The notes below the pieces were generated by a model. That model did no database searches, was not told the DNA's origin, and was given only the letters and a program-made list of their open reading frames with translations. The translations under genes and the position numbers were made by a program. From Acidobacteriota bacterium (GTDB taxonomy: Bacteria > Acidobacteriota > Blastocatellia > Pyrinomonadales > Pyrinomonadaceae), in the NCBI GenBank assembly GCA_019239425.1, contig JAFAZX010000036.1, forward strand, positions 62,001 through 126,000: 64,000 bases of DNA, given 5' to 3'. Every line of letters begins with the position of its first letter. The stretch's first letter is position 1. Shown here one piece after another: positions 7,569 through 17,243 of the stretch.

Positions 7569-8051
7569 ATGCTTTACGACTTTGAGTTGGCCGGAAGGCG
7601 TGTGCGGCTGTGGCGGCGCAGGGGCGAGAGTTTCGGGCACGTGCTGATGAAGGCGCTCGGGTTCGCGATGTTCGTGGGCGAATACCCGAACCTTGAAATA
7701 GAGCTGCCGGTGGGCCTGCGCTACAAGCCAGACCTCGTCTCTTTGAACGAGGGCGAAGGCGGCCGCCCCCGCGCGGGCGCGCGCTTCCACTTCTGGGGCG
7801 AGTGCGGGATGGTCTCGATGCGCAAGGTCGCCTGGCTCCTCAAGCACGGCGACGCCGAACGCCTGGTGCTCTTCAAGACGGGCGCGGGCGTCAAGGCCTA
7901 CACGCGCGAGCTGCGCGACTCGGTCGAGCCGCGCTACCGCGGCCGAGGCCGCCTGACGCTCGTCAACTTCGCGCCAGACATCGCGGAGCTCGCGGCCGAG
8001 CGCAGAATCGAAAGAGTCCCGGCGAATTGGTACGAGAAGGTCATCGTTTAG
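7569..8051 (+). CDS. YaeQ-like protein (PD-(D/E)XK nuclease fold, predicted)
   Basis: A 160-aa protein resembling the YaeQ family, a compact PD-(D/E)XK-type fold. It has a strand-helix opening, then YKPDLVSLN (PD motif near residue 55) and FHFWGECG, where a Glu takes the E position. The segment VSMRKVAWLLKHGDAERLVLFKTG matches the helix-strand following the active site in YaeQ. Nuclease activity has not been established for YaeQ proteins. It starts at ATG 7569 and is followed after ten bases by the YcxB-like gene, suggesting co-transcription. Confidence 0.6.
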   Translation: MLYDFELAGRRVRLWRRRGESFGHVLMKALGFAMFVGEYPNLEIELPVGLRYKPDLVSLNEGEGGRPRAGARFHFWGECGMVSMRKVAWLLKHGDAERLVLFKTGAGVKAYTRELRDSVEPRYRGRGRLTLVNFAPDIAELAAERRIERVPANWYEKVIV

Positions 8052-8061
8052 GCGGCGGGCG

Positions 8062-8646
8062 ATGTACGTCAAATTCGAATACACGGAAGACGATTTAGTC
8101 AATGCCTGCGAGCGCTTCCTGTCGCGCTCGAAGACAGTCCGCTCCGCGCGCGTGAAGGGCGTCGTCTACTCCGTCGTCACGATGGCAATCATCATCGGCT
8201 GCGCCGCAGTCGGCGTCGGGTACGGGGCGGCCGTGGTGGGCGCGGCCGCCGGGTTATTCGTGCTGGCCTACCAGCAGCTAAACTACCGGGACTCTTTGCG
8301 CGGAAGGCTGCGCAAACACATCCGCGAGCAGCACGGGCAGTTCGGGACGGATGTCTGCGAGGTCGAGTTGACGCCCGTCGGCGTCTGCGTCAGGCAGTGC
8401 AGGATGCAGGTCACGTACGAGTGGGAGGTCGTCGAAGAGATGACGGCGTCGGCCGACTCGGTAGACATCTACACGCGTCACGGCGGCGGCGTCATCGTCC
8501 GCGCGCGCGCCTTCGAGGACGCGGGAGAGATGTCGCGGTTCATGGACACGGCGGCAGGGTACATCGAGCTCTCGCGTGCTTCGGCCGCGCCGGACGACGG
8601 CATTGCGGAGGGGAGACGGGTTGGCGGCGTACTCAAACATGGGTGA
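8062..8646 (+). CDS. YcxB-like membrane protein
   Basis: A 194-aa protein with a short N-terminal soluble segment, two adjacent membrane helices (about 35-72), and a C-terminal beta-rich domain in which a strand such as VTYEWEVVEEMTASADSVDIYT gives the YcxB-like C-terminal pattern. Function is unknown for the family. The last codons overlap the GNAT start by eight bases (AAACATGGGTGA), indicating tight coupling. Family call is by overall architecture. Confidence 0.6.
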   Translation: MYVKFEYTEDDLVNACERFLSRSKTVRSARVKGVVYSVVTMAIIIGCAAVGVGYGAAVVGAAAGLFVLAYQQLNYRDSLRGRLRKHIREQHGQFGTDVCEVELTPVGVCVRQCRMQVTYEWEVVEEMTASADSVDIYTRHGGGVIVRARAFEDAGEMSRFMDTAAGYIELSRASAAPDDGIAEGRRVGGVLKHG

Positions 8647-9409
8647 CGAGATCGACATCCGCGAATGCACGACGGTCGAGGAGTTCGACCAGTGCGTGCG
8701 CCTGCAACGCGAGGCGTTCGGGCTGCCCGACCTTGAGCTGTCGCCGCGCCGCCACCTCATCGTCGCGCGCAGCGCGGGCGGCTTCACGCTCGGCGCGTTC
8801 GACGGCGGGCTGATGGTCGGCTACGTCCTCAACCAGATCGCCGTGCGCCGAAGTCCCTTGACCGGGGTTGAGGAGCCTTGCGGCTACTCGCACATGATGG
8901 CCGTGGCGAAGGAGTATCAGAACCGCGGCGTCGGCGCGCGCCTGAAGTGGGCGCAGCGCGCGCGCGTGCTCTCGGAGGGGCGGCGCTTCATACGCTGGAC
9001 TTGGGACCCGATGCAGTCGCGTAACGCGCACTTCAACCTCAACCGGCTCGGCGTCGTCGTCCGCAGCTACGCCCCGAACTACTACGGCACGGACTACTCG
9101 ACCACGACGGGCAAGTTCGGCGAGCCGCTCGGACTCGACAGCGACCGCCTCGTGGCCGAGTGGGACTTGGACGCCCCGCGCGTCGAAGCGCTCGCGCGCG
9201 GTGGTTCGCCCGAACCTTTGGGCGTGCCCGAAGCCTCGGTCGTCATCCCCCCGAACTGGGGCGCGCTCGTCCGCGAAGACCCTTCGGCCGCACGCGAAGA
9301 ACTGCTCCGCGTCCGCACGGAGTTCAAGGCGGCCGCGGCCGCCGGCCTCGTCTGCGCCGCCTTCGAGCGCGACTCGGCGCGGCCGCGATACCTGTTTTAT
9401 AGGTGCTAG
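8639..9409 (+). CDS. GNAT-family N-acetyltransferase (COG3375-like)
   Basis: A 256-aa GNAT-superfamily protein. The acetyl-CoA-binding segment is GYSHMMAVAKEYQNRGVGARLKWAQR, with the R/Q-x-x-G-x-G/A loop as QNRGVG. RWTWDPMQSRNAHFNLNRLG is typical of the COG3375 predicted acetyltransferases, followed by NYYGTDYS. I use the ATG at 8639, inside the end of the YcxB-like gene, because everything upstream is the overlapping frame. The stop codon and last codons are contributed by the heptamer array that starts there (TATAGGTGCTAG). Substrate unknown. Confidence 0.85.
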   Translation: MGDEIDIRECTTVEEFDQCVRLQREAFGLPDLELSPRRHLIVARSAGGFTLGAFDGGLMVGYVLNQIAVRRSPLTGVEEPCGYSHMMAVAKEYQNRGVGARLKWAQRARVLSEGRRFIRWTWDPMQSRNAHFNLNRLGVVVRSYAPNYYGTDYSTTTGKFGEPLGLDSDRLVAEWDLDAPRVEALARGGSPEPLGVPEASVVIPPNWGALVREDPSAAREELLRVRTEFKAAAAAGLVCAAFERDSARPRYLFYRC

Positions 9410-9471
9410 GTGCTGGGTGCTGGGTGCTGGGGAAGAACCGGGTTTTTACCCAGCACCCAGCACCCAGCACC
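9409..9471. repeat. Tandem GGTGCTG heptamers with 23-bp inverted copy
   Basis: Left arm 9409-9431 and right arm 9449-9471 are exact reverse complements built from the same heptamer as the 4320-4406 element. The first, imperfect unit lies inside the 3' end of the GNAT gene and supplies its TAG stop. Confidence 0.85.
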
Positions 9472-9485
9472 CAAAACCCAAAGAC

Positions 9486-10901
9486 ATGTCTTTCACACGC
9501 TTCGACCGCTACGTTGACCGGCACGCGCGCTCCTTCGTGGAGCGCTTGCAGGAGCTGTGTCGCATGCCTTCGGTGGCGGCGCGCGGGACGGGGATGCGCG
9601 CGGTGGCCGAGAAGGTCGAGCAGTTGTTGCAGCGCGTCGGCACGGGCACGCGCTCTTTCAAAATCGGCAGCGGCTTCCCCATCATCTACGGCGAGTGCGG
9701 CGCGGGGGAGCGCTGCTTCCTCGTCTACGGGCACTACGACGTGCAGCCCGTCGGGCAGTTGACCGAGTGGTCGTCGGGGCCTTTCGCCGCGGTGGTGGAC
9801 GACGGCAAGCTTCGGGCGCGCGGGGCCTCGAACAGCAAGGGCGACTTCGTCGCGCGCGTCGCGGCGGTCGAGGCGTACCAGAAGACTTACGGCAAGCTGC
9901 CCGTCTGCCTCCGCTTCCTGGTCGAGGGCGAGGACGGCTTGGCGAGCCCGAGCCTCTACCGCTTCGCCGCCGAGAACGCGGAGCTTCTGCGCGCGGACGG
10001 CTGCATCTGGGACGACGGCTACAAGGACACGCGCGACCGCCTCGTCATCAACCTCGGCTTCAAAGGCATCGCCTTCCTCGAGCTGCGCTGCTACGGCGCG
10101 CGCACAGACCTGCACTCGAAGTGGGGCGGCATCGTCCCGAACCCCGCGTGGCGTCTGGTGCAGGCGCTCGCCACCGTGCTCTCGCCCAAAGGCGTCATCA
10201 CCATCGACGGCTTCGGCTCGCACGTCGCGCCGCTCACCTCGGAAGACCGGCAGATGTTGAAGAGCATCGAGCTCGACGAGGCGGGCCTGCGCCACGAGTT
10301 CCGCATCGGCTCGTGGCTCCACGGCATGACGGGGAGGGAGCTGGCGAAGGAGTTGATCTTCGGCCCGACCTGCACCATCTGCGGGATACGCACCGGCCAC
10401 ACCGAGGCCGGCGCGAAGACCGTCCTGCCCGGCGCGGCCACCGCGCGACTCGACTTCCGGCTCGTGCCCGACCTGACGCCCGACCTGATCATCGGGCTGC
10501 TGCGCAAGCACCTCGACAAGCGCGGCTTCCAGGACGTGGAGATCATCGAGCTGGGTTCGGCCCCTTACGCGAAGTCTTCGCCCTCGTCGATGGTGGCGCG
10601 CGCGGCCATCGAGGCGGCGGGCGAGGTCTACGGCCGCGAGCCGCTCGTCTACCCGCTCGACCCGGCGAGCGGCCCCGTCGGCGCCGTCTGCGGCGCGAAC
10701 CAGCCGCCGATGCCAGTCGTCTCCTTCGGCGTCAGCTACTTCGGCTCCAACCCGCACGCGCCCGACGAGAACATCCGCCTCGACGACTTCATCCAGGGCA
10801 TCAAATACTTCGGCCGCGTCATCCACCGCCTCGCCGCCCTCGAAGAAGAACCCGAACCGCCCAAGCGCGCCCGCGAACCCATCGCCCTGCTCAACAAGTA
10901 G
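9486..10901 (+). CDS. M20-family metallopeptidase/dipeptidase
   Basis: A 471-aa M20 peptidase (ArgE/DapE/carnosinase-like dipeptidase). Zinc-ligand regions are visible: YGHYDVQPVG (first His and catalytic Asp, about residues 80-90), then the VEGEDG acidic motif and a downstream DLHSKWGGIVPNPAWRL, the usual start of the dimerisation lid. GANQPPMPVV and SNPHAPDENIRLDDF form the C-terminal catalytic end with the final His. No signal peptide, so cytoplasmic. I chose ATG 9486; the frame upstream only reads through the repeat and the previous gene. Probably cleaves dipeptides or N-acylated amino acids; exact substrate unknown. Confidence 0.9.
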   Translation: MSFTRFDRYVDRHARSFVERLQELCRMPSVAARGTGMRAVAEKVEQLLQRVGTGTRSFKIGSGFPIIYGECGAGERCFLVYGHYDVQPVGQLTEWSSGPFAAVVDDGKLRARGASNSKGDFVARVAAVEAYQKTYGKLPVCLRFLVEGEDGLASPSLYRFAAENAELLRADGCIWDDGYKDTRDRLVINLGFKGIAFLELRCYGARTDLHSKWGGIVPNPAWRLVQALATVLSPKGVITIDGFGSHVAPLTSEDRQMLKSIELDEAGLRHEFRIGSWLHGMTGRELAKELIFGPTCTICGIRTGHTEAGAKTVLPGAATARLDFRLVPDLTPDLIIGLLRKHLDKRGFQDVEIIELGSAPYAKSSPSSMVARAAIEAAGEVYGREPLVYPLDPASGPVGAVCGANQPPMPVVSFGVSYFGSNPHAPDENIRLDDFIQGIKYFGRVIHRLAALEEEPEPPKRAREPIALLNK

Positions 10902-10962
10902 ACCCGCCCCTACAGTTTTGAAGCGGACTCGCTTATGATGGGCGCGACCGTTCCAACTTTAA

Positions 10963-12996
<2,034 letters not shown>

Positions 12997-13566
12997 GTGA
13001 TGAGGTTCGAACTCCTCCCGGCGCTCGCCCTCGCCTTCTACGGCGCGACCTTCGTCGCGGAGAAGATTCTGCTGCGCGGGCGCCGCGTGCGGACGGAGTT
13101 GGACAGAGGCTCGCTCGCGGCCTTCGACGTGTCGGGCCTGCTTTCGATCCCGGCGGGCATCGTGCTCGCGTTCACGGACTACGGGCGCGTGCGTGCGTTC
13201 GGGACTTACGTGTCGGCGGTCGGGCTGGTGCTGTTGGCGTTGGGGACGGTGCTGCGCTGGGCGGCGATCCGCGCGCTGTGGAGCTACTTCACGGTCAACG
13301 TGTCCATCCTCGAAGGGCAGCGCGTCGTCCGGGACGGGCTGTACGGCGTGGTGCGCCACCCCGCGTACACGGGATTGCTCCTGCGCTACTTCGGCTTCGG
13401 CCTGGCGCTGGCGAACTGGCTGAGCGCGGCGCTCGTCTTCCTCCCGCTGCTCTGCGCGACCGTCTACCGCATCCGCGTCGAGGAGCAGGCGCTGCTCGAA
13501 CACTTCGGCGAAGAGTACGAAACCTACGCGCGCGAGACGAAACGACTGGTGCCGGGGATTTATTAA
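12997..13566 (+). CDS. Isoprenylcysteine carboxylmethyltransferase (ICMT)-family protein
   Basis: A 188-189-aa integral membrane protein with four to five helices and the ICMT/PEMT C-terminal signature: GLYGVVRHPAYTGLLLR, then YRIRVEEQALLEHFGEEYETY. Family members methylate membrane-embedded substrates using SAM. In bacteria without prenylated CaaX proteins the substrate is unknown. GTG 12997 abuts the ligA stop and ATG follows at 13000; either may be used. Co-transcription with ligA looks likely but is probably not functional coupling. Confidence 0.85.
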   Translation: MMRFELLPALALAFYGATFVAEKILLRGRRVRTELDRGSLAAFDVSGLLSIPAGIVLAFTDYGRVRAFGTYVSAVGLVLLALGTVLRWAAIRALWSYFTVNVSILEGQRVVRDGLYGVVRHPAYTGLLLRYFGFGLALANWLSAALVFLPLLCATVYRIRVEEQALLEHFGEEYETYARETKRLVPGIY

Positions 13567-13576
13567 AGGGGGGCTA

Positions 13577-14017
13577 ATGGCAAAGGGGAATGGGACGGGG
13601 TTGCGGTTGGCATACACGATCTTTTGTGACGACGTGCGTCTGGAGGTCGGCAACAAGCTCTCGCTGATGGGCGTCTTTCATCAGATAGCCGTGCAGCACT
13701 TCCCTGTGACGGTGATGAAGTTCGCCGTCGTCACGCAGTGGCGCGGCGAGGGGCGGCATCTTTCAGAAGTAAGGATACTGACCGAGGACGGGCAGCAGGC
13801 GGTCGTCCTCGCAGAGCCTTCGCCCTTCGAGGTCGCGGCCGGCGGCGTCGCCAACAACATCAGCTTCTTCTTCAACGTCGAGTTCCCGGCGCCCGGCCGC
13901 TACCGCGTCCAGACCCTCATCGACTCCAGCCTCGCGGACGAGCATGAACTCACGCTCCTCCTCGTAGGCCCCGGCGGCCTCCCCGCGCCCGACGCCACCT
14001 CCGAGGCGGTCAACTGA
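13577..14017 (+). CDS. DUF6941-like small protein
   Basis: A 146-aa soluble protein, beta-rich, with LAYTIFCDDVRLEVGNKLSLMGVF at the start, a pattern I associate with the DUF6941 family. The rest forms alternating strands ending in a Pro/Ala tail. A good ribosome-binding site (GGGG-rich, about 7 bases) precedes ATG 13577. Function unknown. It lies ten bases after the ICMT-like gene in the same direction. Confidence 0.6.
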   Translation: MAKGNGTGLRLAYTIFCDDVRLEVGNKLSLMGVFHQIAVQHFPVTVMKFAVVTQWRGEGRHLSEVRILTEDGQQAVVLAEPSPFEVAAGGVANNISFFFNVEFPAPGRYRVQTLIDSSLADEHELTLLLVGPGGLPAPDATSEAVN

Positions 14018-14047
14018 GGCCGCGGCCATAGACAAGGAGGGTTACGT

Positions 14048-14623
14048 TTGCAAGCGCAGAGACTCGTCGCAGTCCTTCTCATAACTTTAATGGCGCACGC
14101 GGGCGCCGCGGGGCAGGCGCGGAGCCGGCGCCGTGTGCCCGCGCCCGCTTCAAAGTCGGTCGTCGGCATCGAGGCGATAGACTTCGAGAACTACACGTAC
14201 ACGCTCGAGGGCCGCTCGTACAAGCTCATCGGCGGCTACTACGCGAAGGGCGTCGCGCCCGAGGCGCAGTGGGAGCTGCGCGTGGCCGAAGCGCCCTATT
14301 ACGGCGACCTGACCGGCGACGGCAGGAACGAGGCGGTCGTCGTCCTCAGCCACGGCGCGGTCGGCGGGCCGCACACCGTCGAGGCGCGCGTCTACACCCT
14401 GCGCGACGGCCGGCCCGCGCAGCTCTTCTCCTTCCCAGTGGCGGACGCCCTGAGCTGCGACCTGGATCACTACGTAGACCTCGACGACGGGAAGGTTCGC
14501 GTCGAGAGCGTCCACGGGCGCGCCGGCCGCTGCGAGCACAACGAGATCAGGGAGTACCGCTGGGACGGCGGTAAGTTCATGGCCGTCGGCGACGCGAAGA
14601 CGATGCCCTGCCGCTGCATGTGA
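14048..14623 (+). CDS. Secreted protein of unknown function
   Basis: A 191-aa protein from a TTG start with AAGGAGG nearby. Residues 1-23 form a signal peptide (LVAVLLITLMAHAGAAGQA, cleavage about 21-23). The mature part is beta-rich: DFENYTYTLEGRSYKL, then APYYGDLTGDGRNEAVVVL, which resembles an FG-GAP/VCBS-like DGxxDxxV loop, so a calcium-binding loop is possible. Two Cys near the C-terminus and a CRC terminus could form disulfides. No family recognised with confidence. Confidence 0.6.
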   Translation: MQAQRLVAVLLITLMAHAGAAGQARSRRRVPAPASKSVVGIEAIDFENYTYTLEGRSYKLIGGYYAKGVAPEAQWELRVAEAPYYGDLTGDGRNEAVVVLSHGAVGGPHTVEARVYTLRDGRPAQLFSFPVADALSCDLDHYVDLDDGKVRVESVHGRAGRCEHNEIREYRWDGGKFMAVGDAKTMPCRCM

Positions 14624-14633
14624 GGGGGACATA

Positions 14634-14654
14634 AACCGTGAACCGTAAACCGTG
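14634..14654. repeat. Three tandem heptamers AACCGTG/AACCGTA
   Basis: AACCGTG, AACCGTA and AACCGTG occur without gaps 11 bases after the stop of the secreted protein gene. No inverted partner is evident nearby. It is the same repeat period as the other arrays in the chromosomal half of the window. Confidence 0.7.
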
Positions 14655-14701
14655 ACCAGAGGAAGTCCGGTTCTTTGCGGTCGGGAGTGTAGAGACTTTA
14701 C

Positions 14702-15673
14702 ATGCCGTTCGTCACCACGCAGCGCGTACACCTCCTTGCGACGTTCGCCACGCTGGCCGTCGCGTTCTTCACCCTGGCGAGCCTGTTCGGCCGCCACCAG
14801 TACCTCGAACTCGCCACACACTTCCGCCTGCAGTACGCGCTGGCCGCGTCCGCCTGTCTGATCCTGCTGCTGGCCTTCCACTCCTGGAAGCTGGCCCCTC
14901 TGGCGCTGGCGTGCGCCGTCCTCAACTGGGCTTTCATTCTCCCTTTCTACGCCGCGCCGCGACACGCAAAGCCGTCCGGGGGCATCCGTCTGAGGCTGAT
15001 GCACGCGAACGTCCTCGGGGGGAACAGGGACTACGCCGCGCTGGCCTCCGTCGTCGAGAGGGAGCGGCCGGACATCCTGTTGCTACAGGAGTTCACGGGG
15101 GCCTGGGAGGAGAATTTGCGCGGACTCGAGGCGCAGTACCCTTACTCCAAGCTCGCGCCGAGGCAGGGCGGTTCGGGGATGGCGCTCTTCAGCCGCCACC
15201 CGCTCGAAGCGGCGGAGGTGCTGGCCCTCGACAACACTTCACACCTCGCGCTCTTCGCGAAGGTCAACGTCGGGGGAGTCACTCTGTCAGTCTTAGCCCT
15301 GCACCCGCCGACGCCGATGCGGCCGGACAAGTTCGAGAACCGCAACCGGCAGTTCGAGCGCGCGGCGTCGATCATGCGCGAGACGCAGGGGCCGAAGCTG
15401 CTCGTCGGCGACCTGAACACGACCATGTGGTCGCCGTACTTCAGAGACCTCGTGAGGGACTCCGGCCTCGACAACGCGCGGCAGGGGTTCGCGCTGATAC
15501 CGAGCTGGCCGGTGCCCCTGCCCGCGCCCCTCCAGATTCCCATCGACCACTGCCTCGTCAGCGGAGACCTGAGCGTGGAGGCGATCCGCACGGGCGGGCG
15601 CACGGGTTCAGACCACCGCCCCCTCATCGTGGACTTGAGTTTCCAGGGGCCGCCGGCGACCGAGAGCAGGTAG
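14702..15673 (+). CDS. Membrane-anchored endonuclease/exonuclease/phosphatase (EEP) family protein
   Basis: A 323-aa protein with three N-terminal membrane helices (about 12-32, 40-60, 66-86) followed by a catalytic EEP domain outside or at the membrane face. Catalytic landmarks are MHANVLGGN (Asn), DILLLQEFTG (Glu), LVGDLNTTMWSPYF (Asp-Asn), IPIDHCLVSG and GSDHRPLIVDL (Asp-His). Such TM-EEP proteins may act on phospholipids or nucleic acids; the substrate is unclear. The stop abuts the methyltransferase start, so the two are likely co-transcribed. Confidence 0.87.
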   Translation: MPFVTTQRVHLLATFATLAVAFFTLASLFGRHQYLELATHFRLQYALAASACLILLLAFHSWKLAPLALACAVLNWAFILPFYAAPRHAKPSGGIRLRLMHANVLGGNRDYAALASVVERERPDILLLQEFTGAWEENLRGLEAQYPYSKLAPRQGGSGMALFSRHPLEAAEVLALDNTSHLALFAKVNVGGVTLSVLALHPPTPMRPDKFENRNRQFERAASIMRETQGPKLLVGDLNTTMWSPYFRDLVRDSGLDNARQGFALIPSWPVPLPAPLQIPIDHCLVSGDLSVEAIRTGGRTGSDHRPLIVDLSFQGPPATESR

Positions 15674-16531
15674 ATGGCCGAGCGGGAGACCAACTCGATT
15701 CCCAGACTGCCCGGCGCGTCGGAACCCTGCGTCATCGTCCGGGACGACTCCCTGCGCGCCCTCGCCGAGTATCGCGATAGAACCTTTCAGTGCTGCGTCA
15801 CCAGCCCGCCGTATTGGGGCCTGCGCGACTACGGGGTAGAGGGGCAGCTCGGCGTCGAGATGTCCCTCGACGATTACCTCAAAAAGCTCGTCGCGGTCTT
15901 CAGGGAGGTCTACAGGGTTTTAACTCTCGACGGGACTCTGTGGCTCAACCTCGGCGACTCGTACACGAGCGGCGGCAGGAGTTGGAGGCAGGCCGACAAG
16001 AAGTACCCCGTGCGTGAGATGAGCTACCGCGCGCCGACCCCCGAGGGCCTCAAGCCCAAAGACCTCGTCGGCGTGCCGTGGCGTCTGGCGTTCGCGCTCC
16101 AGGCGGAGGGCTGGCACCTGCGCTCCGACATCATCTGGTACAAGCCCAACTGCTTCCCCGAATCGGTCAAAGACAGGCCCACGCAGTCACACGAATACCT
16201 CTTCCTGCTCTCAAAGTCGGAGAAGTATTACTACGACCACGAGGCGGTCAAAGAGCCGACGCGGGGGAGGAACGGCTTGAGGAACAGAAGGAGCGTCTGG
16301 GCGGTAAACACGGAGTCTTTTAAAGAGGCGCACTTCGCCGTCTTCCCCCCGGCGCTCGTCGAGCCCTGCATCCTCGCCGGGAGCAAACCCGACTCAATCG
16401 TCCTCGACCCCTTCTTCGGCTCCGGCACCGTCGGCGAAGTCTCCCTCCGCCACGGCCGCCGCTGCGTCGGCATCGAACTGAACGCCGACTACGTCGAGAT
16501 CGCCCGCAGAAGAATACAACCCCTCCTGTGA
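15674..16531 (+). CDS. Orphan beta-class DNA methyltransferase (N6-A or N4-C)
   Basis: A 285-aa SAM-dependent DNA methyltransferase. Motif IV TSPPYWGLRDYG is near the N-terminus, and motif I (VLDPFFGSGTVGE) comes near the C-terminus, the order of the beta class. The tail GIELNADYVEIARRRI is the usual motif II/III context. TSPPY occurs in both N4-cytosine and N6-adenine enzymes, so the base is undetermined. No restriction endonuclease is adjacent: upstream is the EEP protein, downstream only repeats and a tRNA. It is therefore likely an orphan regulatory or protective methylase. Confidence 0.9.
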   Translation: MAERETNSIPRLPGASEPCVIVRDDSLRALAEYRDRTFQCCVTSPPYWGLRDYGVEGQLGVEMSLDDYLKKLVAVFREVYRVLTLDGTLWLNLGDSYTSGGRSWRQADKKYPVREMSYRAPTPEGLKPKDLVGVPWRLAFALQAEGWHLRSDIIWYKPNCFPESVKDRPTQSHEYLFLLSKSEKYYYDHEAVKEPTRGRNGLRNRRSVWAVNTESFKEAHFAVFPPALVEPCILAGSKPDSIVLDPFFGSGTVGEVSLRHGRRCVGIELNADYVEIARRRIQPLL

Positions 16532-16533
16532 AC

Positions 16534-16653
16534 GCAGGCGGCCCGCCTGCCAAGCGCGCGCCAGCGCGCCAGCGGTGACTCTTCACCCAGTGACGTCGAG
16601 TCTTAGGGCATCCGGCTTTAGCGCTGCGCACTCAGGGCAGGCGGGCCGCCTGC
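16534..16653. repeat. 18-bp perfect inverted repeat element
   Basis: An 18-base GC-rich sequence (GCAGGCGGCCCGCCTGCC, 16534-16551), itself nearly palindromic, recurs as its exact reverse complement at 16636-16653. The intervening 84 bases include a short tandem CGCGCGCCAG-like stretch. No coding frame. It may be a small repeat element or a cruciform-forming terminator downstream of the methyltransferase. Confidence 0.65.
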
Positions 16654-16668
16654 GCTCCCAACAGAAGG

Positions 16669-16702
16669 GGCCGTCTCTATGTGTCTACCCATAGAGACGG
16701 CC
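16669..16702. terminator. Hairpin terminator-like, 13-bp stem
   Basis: Arms GGCCGTCTCTATG (16669-16681) and CATAGAGACGGCC (16690-16702) pair perfectly across an 8-base loop. It follows the methyltransferase gene by ~140 bases. No clear T-tract, so it may be a stability element instead of an intrinsic terminator. Confidence 0.5.
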
Positions 16703-16738
16703 TCGGCGCAACAAACTCCACCACAACCCCGCGCTGCA

Positions 16739-16851
16739 TGTAGCCCGGCCTTTCAAGGCCGGGTAGGCGGACGTTAACGAGATGCCGCGTCGCTGACGCG
16801 ACGCGGCGGTGTCCGTTCCGTGCTGACCCGGCCTTTCAAGGCTGGGCTACA
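16739..16851. mobile_element. MITE-like 113-bp element with imperfect terminal inverted repeats
   Basis: The ends TGTAGCCCGGCCTTTCAAGG and TGTAGCCCAGCCTTGAAAGG (read inward from each end) form ~26-base terminal inverted repeats with a few mismatches. Between them lies a further hairpin (GCCGCGTCGC/GCGACGCGGC, 10-bp stem). No coding capacity. A non-autonomous palindromic repeat element (MITE or REP-like) is the best reading; target-site duplication is not obvious. The 494 bases between 16,532 and 17,025 contain this, the two hairpins above and otherwise nothing recognisable. Confidence 0.5.
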
Positions 16852-17025
16852 TTCAAGCGCCGCTGACGCGGCGGATTAATGCACAGCCTTCAGCTCAACT
16901 GAGATTAAGGTGAAGAGTTATGGAGGTAAGAAAGAAGGCGGGTATCTGGTACAAAAAATCCTCTAGTAGTCTGCGGGTTCAAATACTCGCAACGACCAGA
17001 GGATTTCTGTTTCAGTTGACTTGAG

Positions 17026-17109
17026 TGCGGATGAGAGGACTCGAACCTCCACCTAGTTGCCTAGACTAGCTCCTGAGGCTAGCGCGTCTACCAATTCCGC
17101 CACATCCGC
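17026..17109 (-). tRNA. tRNA-Leu (CAG)
   Basis: On the minus strand the acceptor arms GCGGATG and CATCCGC pair. The D-arm region GGCGGAATTGGTAGACGC is typical of tRNA-Leu, the anticodon stem CTAGC/GCTAG encloses loop CTCAGGA with anticodon CAG, a variable region follows, and the T-arm contains GGTTCGAGTCC. Discriminator A is present and CCA is not encoded. Length 84 nt without CCA. Confidence 0.95.
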
Positions 17110-17172
17110 GTGCGGGGAAGTGAGATATTAAAGGCGCGGTTCGAGGGGTGTCAAGCGAACCCCCTGAAACGC

Positions 17173-17212
17173 AAAAAAGTGAGCACGGACGGTTCGCCGC
17201 CCGTGCTCACTT
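17173..17212 (-). terminator. Rho-independent terminator of the secreted DGDGD-repeat gene
   Basis: On the minus strand, AGTGAGCACGG pairs with CCGTGCTCACT around a GC-rich inner stem and TTCG-type loop (17179-17212), directly followed by six T residues (A-tract at 17173-17178 on the plus strand). It starts ~30 bases after the stop at 17244. This is the clearest intrinsic terminator in the window. Confidence 0.85.
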
Positions 17213-17243
17213 GTACCCCCCTGGTTCGAACTACAGGCCAGGC

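Noticed and set aside
9324..10826. Minus-strand 500-codon frame over the M20 peptidase
   Set aside because: Shadow frame without domain features.
15674..16531. Complete restriction-modification system
   Set aside because: No endonuclease next to the methyltransferase.
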